64,000 nt of DNA, taken from positions 124,001 through 188,000 of the forward strand of contig NZ_BMTL01000008.1 in NCBI RefSeq assembly GCF_014649655.1, given 5' to 3'. The stretch comes from Streptomyces humidus. Lineage in GTDB: Bacteria > Actinomycetota > Actinomycetes > Streptomycetales > Streptomycetaceae. Below are positions 48,766-57,129 of the stretch, in pieces; the first letter of the stretch is position 1, and each line of letters opens with the position of its first letter. Made by a program: the position numbers and the translations under genes. The notes under the pieces are model-generated. The model did no database searches. It was given only the letters and a program-made list of their open reading frames with translations, and was not told where the DNA came from.

Positions 48766-48860
48766 GAGGCTGGAACCACGCGATCGACGTTCCCGCCGGC
48801 GGTCCCGAGCGCCGCGCGGGCCGCGGCCGCGCGAGCCGTCGAGCGGATGGGAGAGAGCCC

Positions 48861-49886
48861 ATGAGGGTCGGAGTACTGACCGGCGGCGGCGACTGCCCCG
48901 GCCTGAACGCCGTGATCCGCAGCGTCGTCCGCAAAGGCGTCGACGCGTACGGCTTCGACTTCGTCGGGTTGCGCGACGGCTGGCTCGGCCTGCTCCAGGA
49001 TGTCGTCCTCCCCTTGGACATCGCCAGGGTGCGGGGGATCCTCCCGCGCGGCGGAACCATCCTCGGTTCCTCCCGCACCAACCCGTTCACGCACGAGGAC
49101 GGGCTGCGACGCGTGCGGGACACCATTGCCGCGCACGACGTGGACGCGCTCGTCGTGATCGGCGGCGAGGACACCCTCGGCGTGGCCGCCGAACTGAGCC
49201 GTCAGGGCATCCCCCTGGTCGGCGTGCCCAAGACCATCGACAACGACGTCGCCGGCACCGACTGCACCTTCGGCTTCGACACCGCGGTCGGCATCGCGAC
49301 CGAGGCCATCGACCGTCTGCACACCACCGCCGAGTCGCACATGCGCGCCCTGGTGGTGGAGGTCATGGGGCGGCACTCCGGGTGGATCGCGCTGCACGCG
49401 GGCGTCGCGGGCGGCGGCAACGTGATCCTCATCCCGGAGCGGCCCTTCGACATCGATCAGGTCTGTGAGCAGGTGAAGAACAGATTCAAGATCAACTACG
49501 CGCCGATCGTCGTGGTCGCCGAGGGGGCCGCCCCGAAAGAGGGGCAGATGATTGTCAAGGACCAGTCGGTGGACGAGTTCGGCCATGCCCGGCTGTCCGG
49601 CGTCGGCGAGTGGCTGGCCCGGGAGATCTCGGAGCGCACCGGCAAGGACGCCCGCACGACGGTGCTGGGGCACGTTCAGCGCGGCGGCACCCCCAGCGCC
49701 TTCGACCGCTGGCTGGCCACCCGCTTCGGGCTGCACGCCATCGACGCGGTCAGGGACGGCGACTTCGGCGTCATGGTCGCCCTGCGGGGCACCCGGATCG
49801 TCCGCGTCCCCCTCGCCGACGTCACGGCGAAGACCAAGACCGTCGATCCTTCGCTGTACGACGAGTTCGAGGTGTTCTTCGGCTGA
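48861..49886 (+). CDS. pfkA: 6-phosphofructokinase
   Basis: A 341-residue PfkA-family enzyme from ATG 48861 (GAGAGAG upstream). Motifs: LTGGGDCPGLNAVIR, VVIGGEDTLG, catalytic PKTIDNDV, MGRHSGWIA and GHVQRGGTPSAFDR. Asp in GGEDT and Lys in PKTIDND are the residues usually linked to pyrophosphate-using PFKs, whereas classical ATP enzymes have Gly at both places; Streptomyces and relatives include ATP-users with this signature, so the phosphoryl donor is open. M. tuberculosis places a PfkB-type enzyme in its DosR regulon; here a PfkA may fill that role. Confidence 0.94.
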   Translation: MRVGVLTGGGDCPGLNAVIRSVVRKGVDAYGFDFVGLRDGWLGLLQDVVLPLDIARVRGILPRGGTILGSSRTNPFTHEDGLRRVRDTIAAHDVDALVVIGGEDTLGVAAELSRQGIPLVGVPKTIDNDVAGTDCTFGFDTAVGIATEAIDRLHTTAESHMRALVVEVMGRHSGWIALHAGVAGGGNVILIPERPFDIDQVCEQVKNRFKINYAPIVVVAEGAAPKEGQMIVKDQSVDEFGHARLSGVGEWLAREISERTGKDARTTVLGHVQRGGTPSAFDRWLATRFGLHAIDAVRDGDFGVMVALRGTRIVRVPLADVTAKTKTVDPSLYDEFEVFFG

Positions 49887-49963
49887 GCACGACCGGCGCC
49901 CGCCTCGGCTGGAAGAAAGAGCCTCCCGGGACGGGCCTCCCCGGACGGCTTACCCACACGGGT

Positions 49964-49981
49964 CGCCTCCGCCCGGAGGCG
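49964..49981. terminator. Hairpin between convergent pfkA and SHOCT genes
   Basis: CGCCTCC-GCCC-GGAGGCG, a 7-bp perfect stem midway between two convergent stops. Likely bidirectional. Confidence 0.6.
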
Positions 49982-50031
49982 TCGGTGCGTGGGGCAGGTC
50001 CGTCCGGGGGCTTCCGGCGGCACGGCTGCGC

Positions 50032-50442
50032 TCAGTGCAGGATCTTCTCCCTGGCCAGCCGGAACTCGTCTTCGGTGATGTCGCCCTTGGAACGGATCTC
50101 GGAGAGTTTCGCCAGTTGTTCCGCCTCGCTCGCGGACTCCGCACCGCCGCCACGGGCGGTCTCCCGGATGTGTTCGTCGAACGCCTGCTGACGCGCCTGG
50201 GCATGCTGCCTCTCGCGGGTGCCCGTCTCCTTGCCGCGGGCCACCACGTAGACGAAGACGCCGAGGAACGGGAGCAGGATCACGAACACGAGCCACCCCG
50301 TCTTGGCCCCGCCACCGAGGCTGTCGTCCCGGAAGACGTCACCGATGATCCGGAAGAGGAGGACGAACCACAGGATCCACAGGAAGATCCACATCGTCGT
50401 CCAGAAGACCCCGGGGACCGGGTAGTCGTAGGCCAGGGTCAT
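50032..50442 (-). CDS. SHOCT-domain membrane protein
   Basis: A 136-residue protein from ATG 50442. Two spans (about residues 12-34 and 48-68; the first FWTTMWIFLWILWFVLLFRII, broken here by the FR pair, resembles a PLDc_N-like membrane anchor), then a charged helix and a C-terminal SHOCT motif (QLAKLSEIRSKGDITEDEF). SHOCT is a short oligomerisation motif. The start overlaps the stop of the upstream gene (ATGA). Function unknown. Confidence 0.85.
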   Translation of the reverse strand: MTLAYDYPVPGVFWTTMWIFLWILWFVLLFRIIGDVFRDDSLGGGAKTGWLVFVILLPFLGVFVYVVARGKETGTRERQHAQARQQAFDEHIRETARGGGAESASEAEQLAKLSEIRSKGDITEDEFRLAREKILH

Positions 50443-50693
50443 GTCGCCGCTCCTGGCTCCTCGCCCTCGTCGTCCACCGGGAGCCAGAAGGCCTCGCCGA
50501 TGTTGCGGGCGGCGGACACCACGCGGGCGCTGCCGACCACGGGGGCCACTGCCACGAGGGTGCCCTGGATCCGTTCCAGGGGCACGCCGAGTCCTTCGGC
50601 GGCCCCGACGTCGAGCAGGTACGAGGCGGGAGAGGCGTCCATGGCCACCAGCGCCGCGATACGGGTCAGCAGGTACGTCTCCGGGGTCCACAA
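50439..50693 (-). CDS. Carboxymuconolactone-decarboxylase-like protein, short or truncated
   Basis: The sequence TRIAALVAMDASPASYLLDVGAAEGLG ... VAPVVGSARVVSAARNIGEAF is a CMD/AhpD-like helical domain. No ATG or GTG lies in frame near the domain start; TTG 50693 would give 84 residues, shorter than the usual ~110-150. The redox CxxC of AhpD is missing. Its stop overlaps the SHOCT gene start, which supports it being translated. It may be an N-terminally trimmed remnant. Confidence 0.6.
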   Translation of the reverse strand: MWTPETYLLTRIAALVAMDASPASYLLDVGAAEGLGVPLERIQGTLVAVAPVVGSARVVSAARNIGEAFWLPVDDEGEEPGAAT

Positions 50694-51062
50694 CGGTTGA
50701 ACCGGGTGCGCGGCACCGCGGGCGGAGGCGGCTTCCGTCGGACCACGAAACGTTCGCCGGAGACGTCGGCGACGACCCTGCCGGCCGTGCCTCCCGTGTA
50801 CGGGAAGGGACCTGCGCGCCGGCCTCACCCGCACCGGGGGATCAGCCGTGGCCGGGCCTCCGCACGCCCAGAGACGCGTTGCCGGGCGTCGCGTCCGGGC
50901 GGACTGCCCGCGCGTCACCCGTGCCGGGGTGACGGACTCAGGGCCGCGCACGGCCCGGACCGGGGCGATGAGCGCCGCTGAGCTGCCCGATCCGAGCGTC
51001 CGGCGCCACCCGTTCCACCCGTTGCAGTCGGGCGGGCGGGGGCGTGGCCGGGACGAGGAGGG
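50694..51062. other. 369-base spacer, no gene seen
   Basis: It lies between the PP2C gene stop and the CMD-like gene. Frames here are Arg-rich and unsupported. It holds one hairpin (50914-50933) and presumably the promoter of the CMD/SHOCT pair. I see no CCGAACGG box. Confidence 0.5.
50914..50933. terminator. Hairpin downstream of the PP2C gene
   Basis: GTCACCC-GTGCCG-GGGTGAC, a 7-bp perfect stem 130 bases past the phosphatase stop. Rather distant, so only a possible terminator. Confidence 0.4.
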
Positions 51063-52295
51063 TCACAGGCGGATGACGACCAGCGCGGTGTCGTCGGTGG
51101 TGTCGGTGGACGGAAGCAGGTCGGCCAGGAGGGCGTCGGCCAGGGCCTCGGGGTCGGCTCGCCCGTGGCGGACGAGGGAGTCGGCGAGGCGGGCCAGACC
51201 GACGTCGATGTCCTCGTTGCGACGCTCGATCAGGCCGTCGGTGTAGAGGACCAGGATGGCGCCCTCGGCGAAGTCCGTGGTGGCCTCGGGCCGTGCCACG
51301 TGTTCGGGGCGCGCCCCGAGCGGGGGGTCCGTCGCCCGGTCGAGGAAGGTCACGGTGCCGTCCTGGTGCAGCAGGATCGGTGGGGGATGGCCCGCGCTGC
51401 TGTAGGTGATGGTGTGGGTGCCCCAGTCGATGAAGGCCTTGACCACGGTGCTCGACTCGGCGCCCTCGACATGGCGGGCATACAGCCCCAGGGCCTCCAC
51501 GGCGCGGGCGGGGCTCTCGGCGACACGGGCAGCCGCGCTGAGCGCGCTGCGCAGCTGCCCCATGACGCCGGCCGCCTGCAGGCCGTGGCCGACGACGTCG
51601 CCGACGGCGACCGCGATCCGGTCGCCGGGCAGGTCGACCAGGTCGTACCAGTCGCCGCACACGTTCAGGGTGCCGACGGCGGGCCGGTAGCGGACGGCAG
51701 CCCGGTGGTGTCCGACCGGGGTGGGGGTGGGCAGCATCGCCGCCTGCAGGGCCAGGGCGACCTCGCGGTCACGCGCCTGCGCCAGGCGGAGGCGTTCGTT
51801 CAGTTCCTGCAGCTCACGGGCGCGGGTGTACAGCTCGGCCTCGAGCACGCGGGCCCGGCTGCTGTCACTGCCTGTGCCGCTGCGGGCGCGGATGAGTTCG
51901 GTGACCTCCTCCACCCGGTGCACGATCAGCACCACGTTCCCGTCCGGGCCGAGCACGGGGGCGTTGACCGGGCTCCAGAAGTGCTCCACCCAGTGGCCGG
52001 GCCGCTCGCGGTCCTCGATGTCGTAGCGCAACAGCGCCATGGTGTCGCGCTCGCCGGTGGCCACTGCCCGCAGCATCGACGCCCGTGTCTCGCGCATGCC
52101 GGCCGCGGCCGGGTCGTTGGGGTTCTCGGGGAAGACGTCGAAGACGTAGCGGCCCAGCAGCTGCTCGCGGTCGCGCCCGGCCAGCAGCAGGAAGTCCTCG
52201 TTGGCGTCGACGTACCGCAGATCAGGGGTCAGCAGAGCCACCATGCCCGGGAGGGCCCGGAACACCGCCGCGTAGTCGATCCGCGGTTTCCTCAT
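51063..52295 (-). CDS. PAS-PP2C (SpoIIE-type) serine phosphatase
   Basis: A 410-residue protein from ATG 52295. The PAS domain (about residues 10-125, ALPGMVALLTPDLRYVDANEDFLLLAGRDREQLLG) is a ligand or redox sensor. A coiled-coil linker (TRARELQELNERLRLAQARDREVALALQAAML) leads to the PP2C/SpoIIE domain with metal-site Asp residues (VCGDWYDLVDL, VAVGDVVGHGLQAAGVMGQL, VLYTDGLIERR, DDTALVVIRL). It would dephosphorylate anti-sigma-factor antagonists, giving a switch for stress sigma factors. It is divergent from the CBS 2 gene. Confidence 0.94.
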   Translation of the reverse strand: MRKPRIDYAAVFRALPGMVALLTPDLRYVDANEDFLLLAGRDREQLLGRYVFDVFPENPNDPAAAGMRETRASMLRAVATGERDTMALLRYDIEDRERPGHWVEHFWSPVNAPVLGPDGNVVLIVHRVEEVTELIRARSGTGSDSSRARVLEAELYTRARELQELNERLRLAQARDREVALALQAAMLPTPTPVGHHRAAVRYRPAVGTLNVCGDWYDLVDLPGDRIAVAVGDVVGHGLQAAGVMGQLRSALSAAARVAESPARAVEALGLYARHVEGAESSTVVKAFIDWGTHTITYSSAGHPPPILLHQDGTVTFLDRATDPPLGARPEHVARPEATTDFAEGAILVLYTDGLIERRNEDIDVGLARLADSLVRHGRADPEALADALLADLLPSTDTTDDTALVVIRL

Positions 52296-52534
52296 GTGCT
52301 GCCCGCCTCGGCGCCGATCGTCCCTGTGCTGCTCCACGATAGGAGGGAACACGCCGCCGAGCCCGGACACTGCCCCTTTCGGCCCACGGCAGTCACCTGG
52401 GCGGCCCCGTGGAGACGGCGCGGCGCGCCGGGGGTGGGAAGGGGCGGCGACCCCCCGGCGGCCTGCCGCCAGGGTCCTCCCCCGTGAGGCACGGGACACG
52501 ACGGTCGGCCACTGCCGCCGGACCTCCCGCCGGC

Positions 52535-52548
52535 CACCCGAACGGGTG
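52535..52548. promoter_or_regulatory. Perfect CACCCGAACGGGTG palindrome
   Basis: Symmetric around AA (CACCCG-AA-CGGGTG), flanked by GGC and AAC. It shares the CCGAACGG core of the other island boxes but with ACC/GGT flanks. It lies about 240 bases from each divergent start. Confidence 0.45.
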
Positions 52549-52711
52549 AACTCGCGGAACCTCGCGGAGGAGACGGCCGGCGGTTCGGGGATCGCCGTCG
52601 CGCACCCGGCGTGCCGCTCGTGCCGCGTTCCGCCGGCGACGGTCCCGCCCGCCGTCCGTGCCGGTCGGTGGGGCACGGAGCCGTCCGGGCCCGCCCGGCC
52701 GGAACCGGTGC

Positions 52712-52725
52712 GGACCGACCGGCCC
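52712..52725. promoter_or_regulatory. Candidate box before CBS 2
   Basis: GGACC-GACC-GGCCC, a GGnCC-N4-GGnCC match with GACC in the middle, 68 bases upstream of the CBS 2 start, a typical activator distance. Confidence 0.4.
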
Positions 52726-52792
52726 ATGCGCCTCCCGTGCATCGGGCGGAGAGTGGAGGGAGGAACGCACGCGACATGAGGAGGCAAAAGCC

Positions 52793-53491
52793 ATGTGGCA
52801 CCGGACGGTGAGCGACCTCATGACCACATCGGTCGTCCGGGTGAACCGGGACACCGGCTTCAAGGAGATCGCGAAACAGCTCGCCGAGTACGACGTCACC
52901 GCCGTACCGGTCGTCGACGACGAACGCGTCGTGGGCGTGGTCTCCGAAGCGGACCTGCTGCGCAAGGAGGCGGCCCGGCTGGACCCGGCGGGCCTGCTGC
53001 CGGTCCTGCACGCGAAGCCCGCCTCCCGGGCGAAGGCGGAGGCGACCACCGCCGAAGGCCTGATGAACAGCCCCGCCGTGACCGCGAGGCCCCAGTGGAC
53101 GGCCGTCGAGGCCGCGCAGGTCATGGAGCGCCACCACGTCAAACGGCTGCCCGTGGTCGACGAAGCCGACAGGCTGGTCGGTGTGATCAGCAGGGCCGAC
53201 CTGCTGCGCGTCTTCCTGCGTGGCGACAGCGCCATCCGGGAGGAGATCTCCGGGGAGATCCTGCTGCGCACCCTCGGCATCACGCCCGGCGCGATCGCCG
53301 TGCGGGTCGTGGGAGGCCGTGTCTCGCTGAAGGGCACCGTCGAACGCAAGTCCCTCGTCCCGGTCGTCGTGCGCCTGTGCCAGGGCGTGGACGGAGTCGT
53401 CGACGTCTCCGCGGAGCTGCTCCACCGGGTCGACGACACCTCCTCGGAACCCGGGGCCGACGCGTCACGCCGCACCGGACTGGCCATGTGA
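52793..53491 (+). CDS. CBS-pair and BON domain protein (CBS 2)
   Basis: A 232-residue protein from ATG 52793 (AGGAGG 8 bases upstream). CBS motifs VSDLMTTSVVRVNRDTGFKEI ... VVGVVSEADLLRKE and GLMNSPAVTARPQWTAVEAAQVM ... LVGVISRADLLRVF, then a BON domain (ITPGAIAVRVVGGRVSLKGTV ... VDGVVDVSAEL). It is a clear paralogue of CBS 1 (26081). Possible roles are adenylate or energy-charge sensing. The DUF4389 gene follows 22 bases on. Confidence 0.93.
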   Translation: MWHRTVSDLMTTSVVRVNRDTGFKEIAKQLAEYDVTAVPVVDDERVVGVVSEADLLRKEAARLDPAGLLPVLHAKPASRAKAEATTAEGLMNSPAVTARPQWTAVEAAQVMERHHVKRLPVVDEADRLVGVISRADLLRVFLRGDSAIREEISGEILLRTLGITPGAIAVRVVGGRVSLKGTVERKSLVPVVVRLCQGVDGVVDVSAELLHRVDDTSSEPGADASRRTGLAM

Positions 53492-53513
53492 GCGAGAATC
53501 GGAGTTGATCACC

Positions 53514-54179
53514 ATGAGCCCTGCGGCCGCCGCGCCCGATCGTCCGGTCCGGGTCACCACCAGGCTCGACGCACCGCTCTCCCGCTGGCTGTGGCTGGTG
53601 AAGTGGATCCTGGTCATCCCGCACTGGGTGGTGCTGTTCTTCCTCTGGATCGCCTTCACCGTCGTCACTGTGATCGCCTTCTTCGCCATCCTCTTCACCG
53701 AGCGCTATCCACGCGCCCTCTTCGATTTCAACCTCGGGGTGCTGCGCTGGAGCTGGCGGGTGGCGTACTACTCGTACGGCGCCCTGGCCACCGACCGCTA
53801 CCCGCCCTTCAGCCTGGGCGAGGAGCCCGGCTACCCGGCGCGGCTGGACGTCGCCTACCCCGAGCGGCTGTCGCGTGGCCTGGTCCTGGTGAAGTGGTGG
53901 CTGCTGGCCGTCCCGCACTACCTCGTCATCTGCTTCTTCGTCGGCAGCTGGCGCACCGACTGGTGGTCGGGCGGACTGGTGGGGGTGCTGACCCTGATCG
54001 CCGCCGTGGTCCTGGCCTTCACGGCGAAGTATCCCCGGGACCTGTTCGACCTGATCACAGGCCTGAACCGATGGGTACTGCGCGTTGCCGCCTACGTCAC
54101 CCTGATGACGGACGCCTATCCGCCGTTCCGTCTCGACATGGGAGGCGACGAGCCCGACGACCCGCGGCTGCCGTCATGA
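53514..54179 (+). CDS. DUF4389 membrane protein
   Basis: A 221-residue protein from ATG 53514 (CGGAG 9 bases upstream). Two similar halves each hold a W-rich span pair (LWLVKWILVIPHWVVLFFLW and LVLVKWWLLAVPHYLVICFF) followed by (E/K)YPR(A/D)LFDF and a TDRYPPF or TDAYPPF motif, so it is an internal duplication typical of DUF4389. Function unknown; it is co-transcribed with CBS 2. Confidence 0.9.
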   Translation: MSPAAAAPDRPVRVTTRLDAPLSRWLWLVKWILVIPHWVVLFFLWIAFTVVTVIAFFAILFTERYPRALFDFNLGVLRWSWRVAYYSYGALATDRYPPFSLGEEPGYPARLDVAYPERLSRGLVLVKWWLLAVPHYLVICFFVGSWRTDWWSGGLVGVLTLIAAVVLAFTAKYPRDLFDLITGLNRWVLRVAAYVTLMTDAYPPFRLDMGGDEPDDPRLPS

Positions 54180-54212
54180 CCCGCTGCCGCCCGGCCGCCT
54201 GAGGGAGGCAGG

Positions 54213-54271
54213 GAATCCGGGAGGCAGCCCCGAATCCGGGAGTCAGAGAATCCGGAAGTCGGGGAATCCGG
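54213..54271. repeat. GAATCCGG repeats at a convergent gene junction
   Basis: GAATCCGG occurs at 54213-54220, 54232-54239, 54248-54255 and 54264-54271 (spacing 19, 16 and 16), within a GGGAATCCGGGAG-like unit. It lies between the DUF4389 and DUF1876 stops. The AT-rich centre is unusual here. Confidence 0.75.
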
Positions 54272-54342
54272 GGATCCGTGGATCCCGCCGTCCGCCGGGG
54301 CCGCCTGTGCGACGGCACGGCACGGGGCGGCCCCGGCGGGCC

Positions 54343-54654
54343 TCACCGTGCCGGTCCGTCGTCCGCCATGGGCCAGCCGGACGAGGGACCGGCGCTGCGC
54401 GTGTCCACCGGCGGGTTCATCCCCTCGATGTCGCGGTCCGCCACCTCCACGAGCTGCCGGCCGAGGTCGTACAGGGCACGGCCCGCCGCCAGCTCGTCGC
54501 CGATCTCCGGTACGTCCTTGTCGGCGGGGTTGCGGTGCGCGGCACCGTGACCGGTGAGTTCCGTGGTGCCGGTGTCCAGCACCGCACGCGCCTTGGTCCT
54601 GTCCTCTTCCTCGAAGAGGTAGAGACGAACCTTCCACTCCTGGGTGTGCGGCAT
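54343..54654 (-). CDS. DUF1876 protein (Rv1738-like)
   Basis: A 103-residue protein from ATG 54654 (GAGGAG 8 bases upstream); the longer in-frame start at 54708 is unsupported. It shows the DUF1876 pattern: WKVRLYLFEEEDRTKARAVLDTG, LTGHGAAHRNPADKDVPEIGDELAAGRAL and LVEVADRDIEG. Rv1738 and Rv2632c of M. tuberculosis belong here; Rv1738 is DosR-induced and structurally resembles ribosome hibernation factors. It follows the pncB gene by 50 bases in the same direction, so they may be one operon. Confidence 0.9.
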   Translation of the reverse strand: MPHTQEWKVRLYLFEEEDRTKARAVLDTGTTELTGHGAAHRNPADKDVPEIGDELAAGRALYDLGRQLVEVADRDIEGMNPPVDTRSAGPSSGWPMADDGPAR

Positions 54655-54704
54655 GGTTCTGCTCCTCGCATCGGTGGGGATCAGGGAATCCGGGTGCCTC
54701 GCGT

Positions 54705-56057
54705 TCATGGCCCGGCCGGGCCGCGGGGGTGGGCCAGGACCTCCTCCTCGATACGGCGTCGGACCTCCTCGGCGAGGAGGGACAGCCGCTCCGAGGACAC
54801 CGCCCGGGGCGCGACGGGGGCCCGGATCCGGCGGGCCTCGGGCGGCAGCCAGGCCAGATCCGCGAGAAGTCTCTCCGTGCTCGCCGCCAGGCCGGGACGC
54901 CCGGTGGTGCGTCGGCCGCCTCGCATCACCGTCTCCAGGAGCGGCACGCCGGCCGCCGGCGGCTGCTCGTCGTGCAGAGCGATCACGTCGGCCCGCTCCG
55001 GACGGCGGAAGACCTGCTTCTGTCCCGGGGCCGTCACCTTCGCCGAGGAGAGCTTCATCACCGGCCGTCCCGCGTACTCGACCAGCTTGTAGGCGGAGTC
55101 CAGGAACGGGGCGTCGGCGGACACGCCCACGCGGGTGCCGACGGCGTAGACGTCGATCGGCGCACCGGAGCGGACCAGTTCGTCCACGGCGTACTCGTCC
55201 AGGCCGCCGCTGGCGACGATCCGTACGTCCGGCAGGCCGGCCGCGTCGAGCAGGGTCCGCGCCCGGAACGCGAGGGCTCCGAGGTCACCGCTGTCCAGCC
55301 GTACGGCCGAACCGGGTCCCCGGTCGAGGTCGCGCAGGACGCGCGCCGCGACGCGGACCCCCTCCTCGGTGTCGTAGGTGTCCACCAGGAAGGTCAGCGG
55401 ACCCGGGTGGGCTCGGGCGAAGGCCCGGAAGGCTTCTTCCTCCGTCCCGAAGGCCTCGATGAACGAGTGGGCCATCGTGCCGACGGCCGGGACTCCTTCG
55501 GCGACCGCGGCGGCGACGTTGCTCGTGCCCGCGAAACCGACGAGCGCGCCCAGCCTGGCGGCCTGGAACCCTGCCTGAATGCCGTGGGTGCGGCGGAGGG
55601 AGAAGTCCACGACGGGGTGTCGCGCGGCGGCCAGGACGCAGCGCACGGCCTTCGAGGCGATCGTCGTCTGATGGCTGACCTGGTTCAGCAGGTAGGTCTC
55701 CACCAGCTGCGCCTGCGGGATCGGGGCGGTCACCTCCAGCAGCGGTTCTCCGGCAAGCACGATCCGGCCTTCCGGCACCGCTCTCACCTGGCCGGTGAAC
55801 TCCGTGCCCCGCAGGAGGTCCAGCTCACGCGCGGGCCGGTGCAGCGCCGAGGCGTAGGCCTCGACGTCGTCCGCGCCGACCCGGAAGCCGGCCAGGAAGT
55901 CCAGCGCCGACTCCAGTCCCGCCGCGACCAGGAAGCCGCGGTCGGGTGGCAGGTCGCGGACGAACAGACTGAACGTCGCGGGCGCGGTCATTCCCTCACG
56001 CAGGTAGGAGAGGGCCATCGTGACCTCGTACAGGTCAGTGGTCGTCGCTTCCGACAT
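54705..56057 (-). CDS. pncB: Nicotinate phosphoribosyltransferase
   Basis: A 450-residue enzyme from ATG 56057 (GGAGG upstream); the 21 extra codons to 56120 are Arg/Pro-rich and not conserved. It has TDLYEVTMALSYLREG, the substrate loop DFSLRRTHGIQAG, AVGTMAHSF, RLDSGDLGALA and ASGGLDEYAVDEL. It makes nicotinate mononucleotide for NAD salvage. The M. tuberculosis second copy, PncB2 (Rv0573c), belongs to the DosR regulon, so this is likely the stress-induced copy. Confidence 0.94.
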   Translation of the reverse strand: MSEATTTDLYEVTMALSYLREGMTAPATFSLFVRDLPPDRGFLVAAGLESALDFLAGFRVGADDVEAYASALHRPARELDLLRGTEFTGQVRAVPEGRIVLAGEPLLEVTAPIPQAQLVETYLLNQVSHQTTIASKAVRCVLAAARHPVVDFSLRRTHGIQAGFQAARLGALVGFAGTSNVAAAVAEGVPAVGTMAHSFIEAFGTEEEAFRAFARAHPGPLTFLVDTYDTEEGVRVAARVLRDLDRGPGSAVRLDSGDLGALAFRARTLLDAAGLPDVRIVASGGLDEYAVDELVRSGAPIDVYAVGTRVGVSADAPFLDSAYKLVEYAGRPVMKLSSAKVTAPGQKQVFRRPERADVIALHDEQPPAAGVPLLETVMRGGRRTTGRPGLAASTERLLADLAWLPPEARRIRAPVAPRAVSSERLSLLAEEVRRRIEEEVLAHPRGPAGP

Positions 56058-56076
56058 GGTGGACACCTCCTCCGGT

Positions 56077-56108
56077 CTCCCGGGCTCTCCCTCTCCCGGG
56101 CTCTCCCT
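56077..56108. repeat. 16-bp direct tandem repeat
   Basis: CTCCCGGGCTCTCCCT at 56077-56092 is repeated exactly at 56093-56108, just upstream of the pncB start. It may contribute to a leader structure; function unknown. Confidence 0.7.
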
Positions 56109-56310
56109 GCGCAGGCGCACGGACCGGCCGACGGCGCACCCGTCGCGTCCTGCCCGCGCGCCTTCGTCCGACGGCGTCGCCCCCGGCTCCGGCTCCGGGC
56201 CCGGCTCCGAAGCCCGCTCCCACTCAGGTCGCCCGTCTCCGGGTGCCGGCGCCCGGAATCGGGCCGCAGGTCCTCGTCGGCCGGGCGTCCGTCTCCCTCA
56301 GCGGCGCGGG

Positions 56311-57129
56311 TCACAGCGCGGGCACGACCACGACCGGACACGGCGCGTGATGCAGCACCGTGTGATTGACCAGGCCCAGTTGAAGGCCGACGTGCCCGTG
56401 ACGCCGGCGCGCTCCGACCACGATCACATCGGCTCGGGAGGCCTCGTGCAGGAGCGCGCGCCGTGCCGAGCCCTCGACCACCTCGCTGCTCACCGCGACG
56501 TCCCGGTACCGCTCGGCGGGACCGGCCAGTTTGTCGGCGAGCACCTGCGCCGGCGGTCGCCGCCCGGCCTGGAGCGCGTACCCGGACAGGCCGGGAGGCC
56601 CGGGGTTGCCGACGGGGACGGACCAGGCGTGCACAGCGACCAGTCGGCAACGCCGCACCTGGGCCTCACGGAAGGCGAAGAGGAGGGCGGTGTCGCTCCC
56701 CTCCCCCTCCTCGACGCCGACGACGACGCTGCCGAACCGGCCCTGACGGTGCTCCGCCCCACCGCGCACGACGATCACGGGGCAGTCGGCGTGAGCGGCC
56801 ACGGCCAGGCTGACCGAGCCCAGGAGCAGCCCGGCCAGATCGCCGAGGCCTCTGGATCCGAGGACGAGCGCGAAGGCGTTGCGGCCTTTCGCGACGAGCG
56901 CCGCCGCCGCCTCCTCGTGCACCACCTCGTCGGACAGCCTCGCGGCCGGCGCGCTTCGCCTCGCTCGCGCCGACGCGACGGCGACCAGGCCGGACGCCGC
57001 GTGCTCCGGCACGGCCGCGTGGACGAGGTGGAGGGGCACCCCGTGCCGCAGCGACTCGGCGGCGGCCCAGTCCACTGCCTCCAGGCTCGCCTCGGACCCG
57101 TCGATGCCGACCATCAGGGGAAGCGTCAC
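56311..57129 (-). CDS. Universal stress protein, tandem domains (USP 4)
   Basis: A 272-residue USP from GTG 57129 (GGAGG upstream). First domain starts LPLMVGIDGSEASLEAVDWAA and keeps the ATP loop GSRGLGDLAGLLLGSVS; the second (GARRRHGHVGLQLGLV) is degenerate. It is a close paralogue of USP 1 (24391). Divergent from the OsmC gene across a spacer with two strong CCGAACGG boxes. Confidence 0.93.
   Translation of the reverse strand: MTLPLMVGIDGSEASLEAVDWAAAESLRHGVPLHLVHAAVPEHAASGLVAVASARARRSAPAARLSDEVVHEEAAAALVAKGRNAFALVLGSRGLGDLAGLLLGSVSLAVAAHADCPVIVVRGGAEHRQGRFGSVVVGVEEGEGSDTALLFAFREAQVRRCRLVAVHAWSVPVGNPGPPGLSGYALQAGRRPPAQVLADKLAGPAERYRDVAVSSEVVEGSARRALLHEASRADVIVVGARRRHGHVGLQLGLVNHTVLHHAPCPVVVVPAL

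Larger units (their letters stand above)
52296..52792. other. 497-base divergent promoter region with candidate boxes
   Basis: The longest spacer in the island, between the PP2C gene and the CBS 2 gene. Arg/Pro-rich frames cross it but none has an SD box or a recognisable domain. It contains a perfect CACCCGAACGGGTG palindrome and a GGACCGACCGGCCC variant. Confidence 0.55.
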
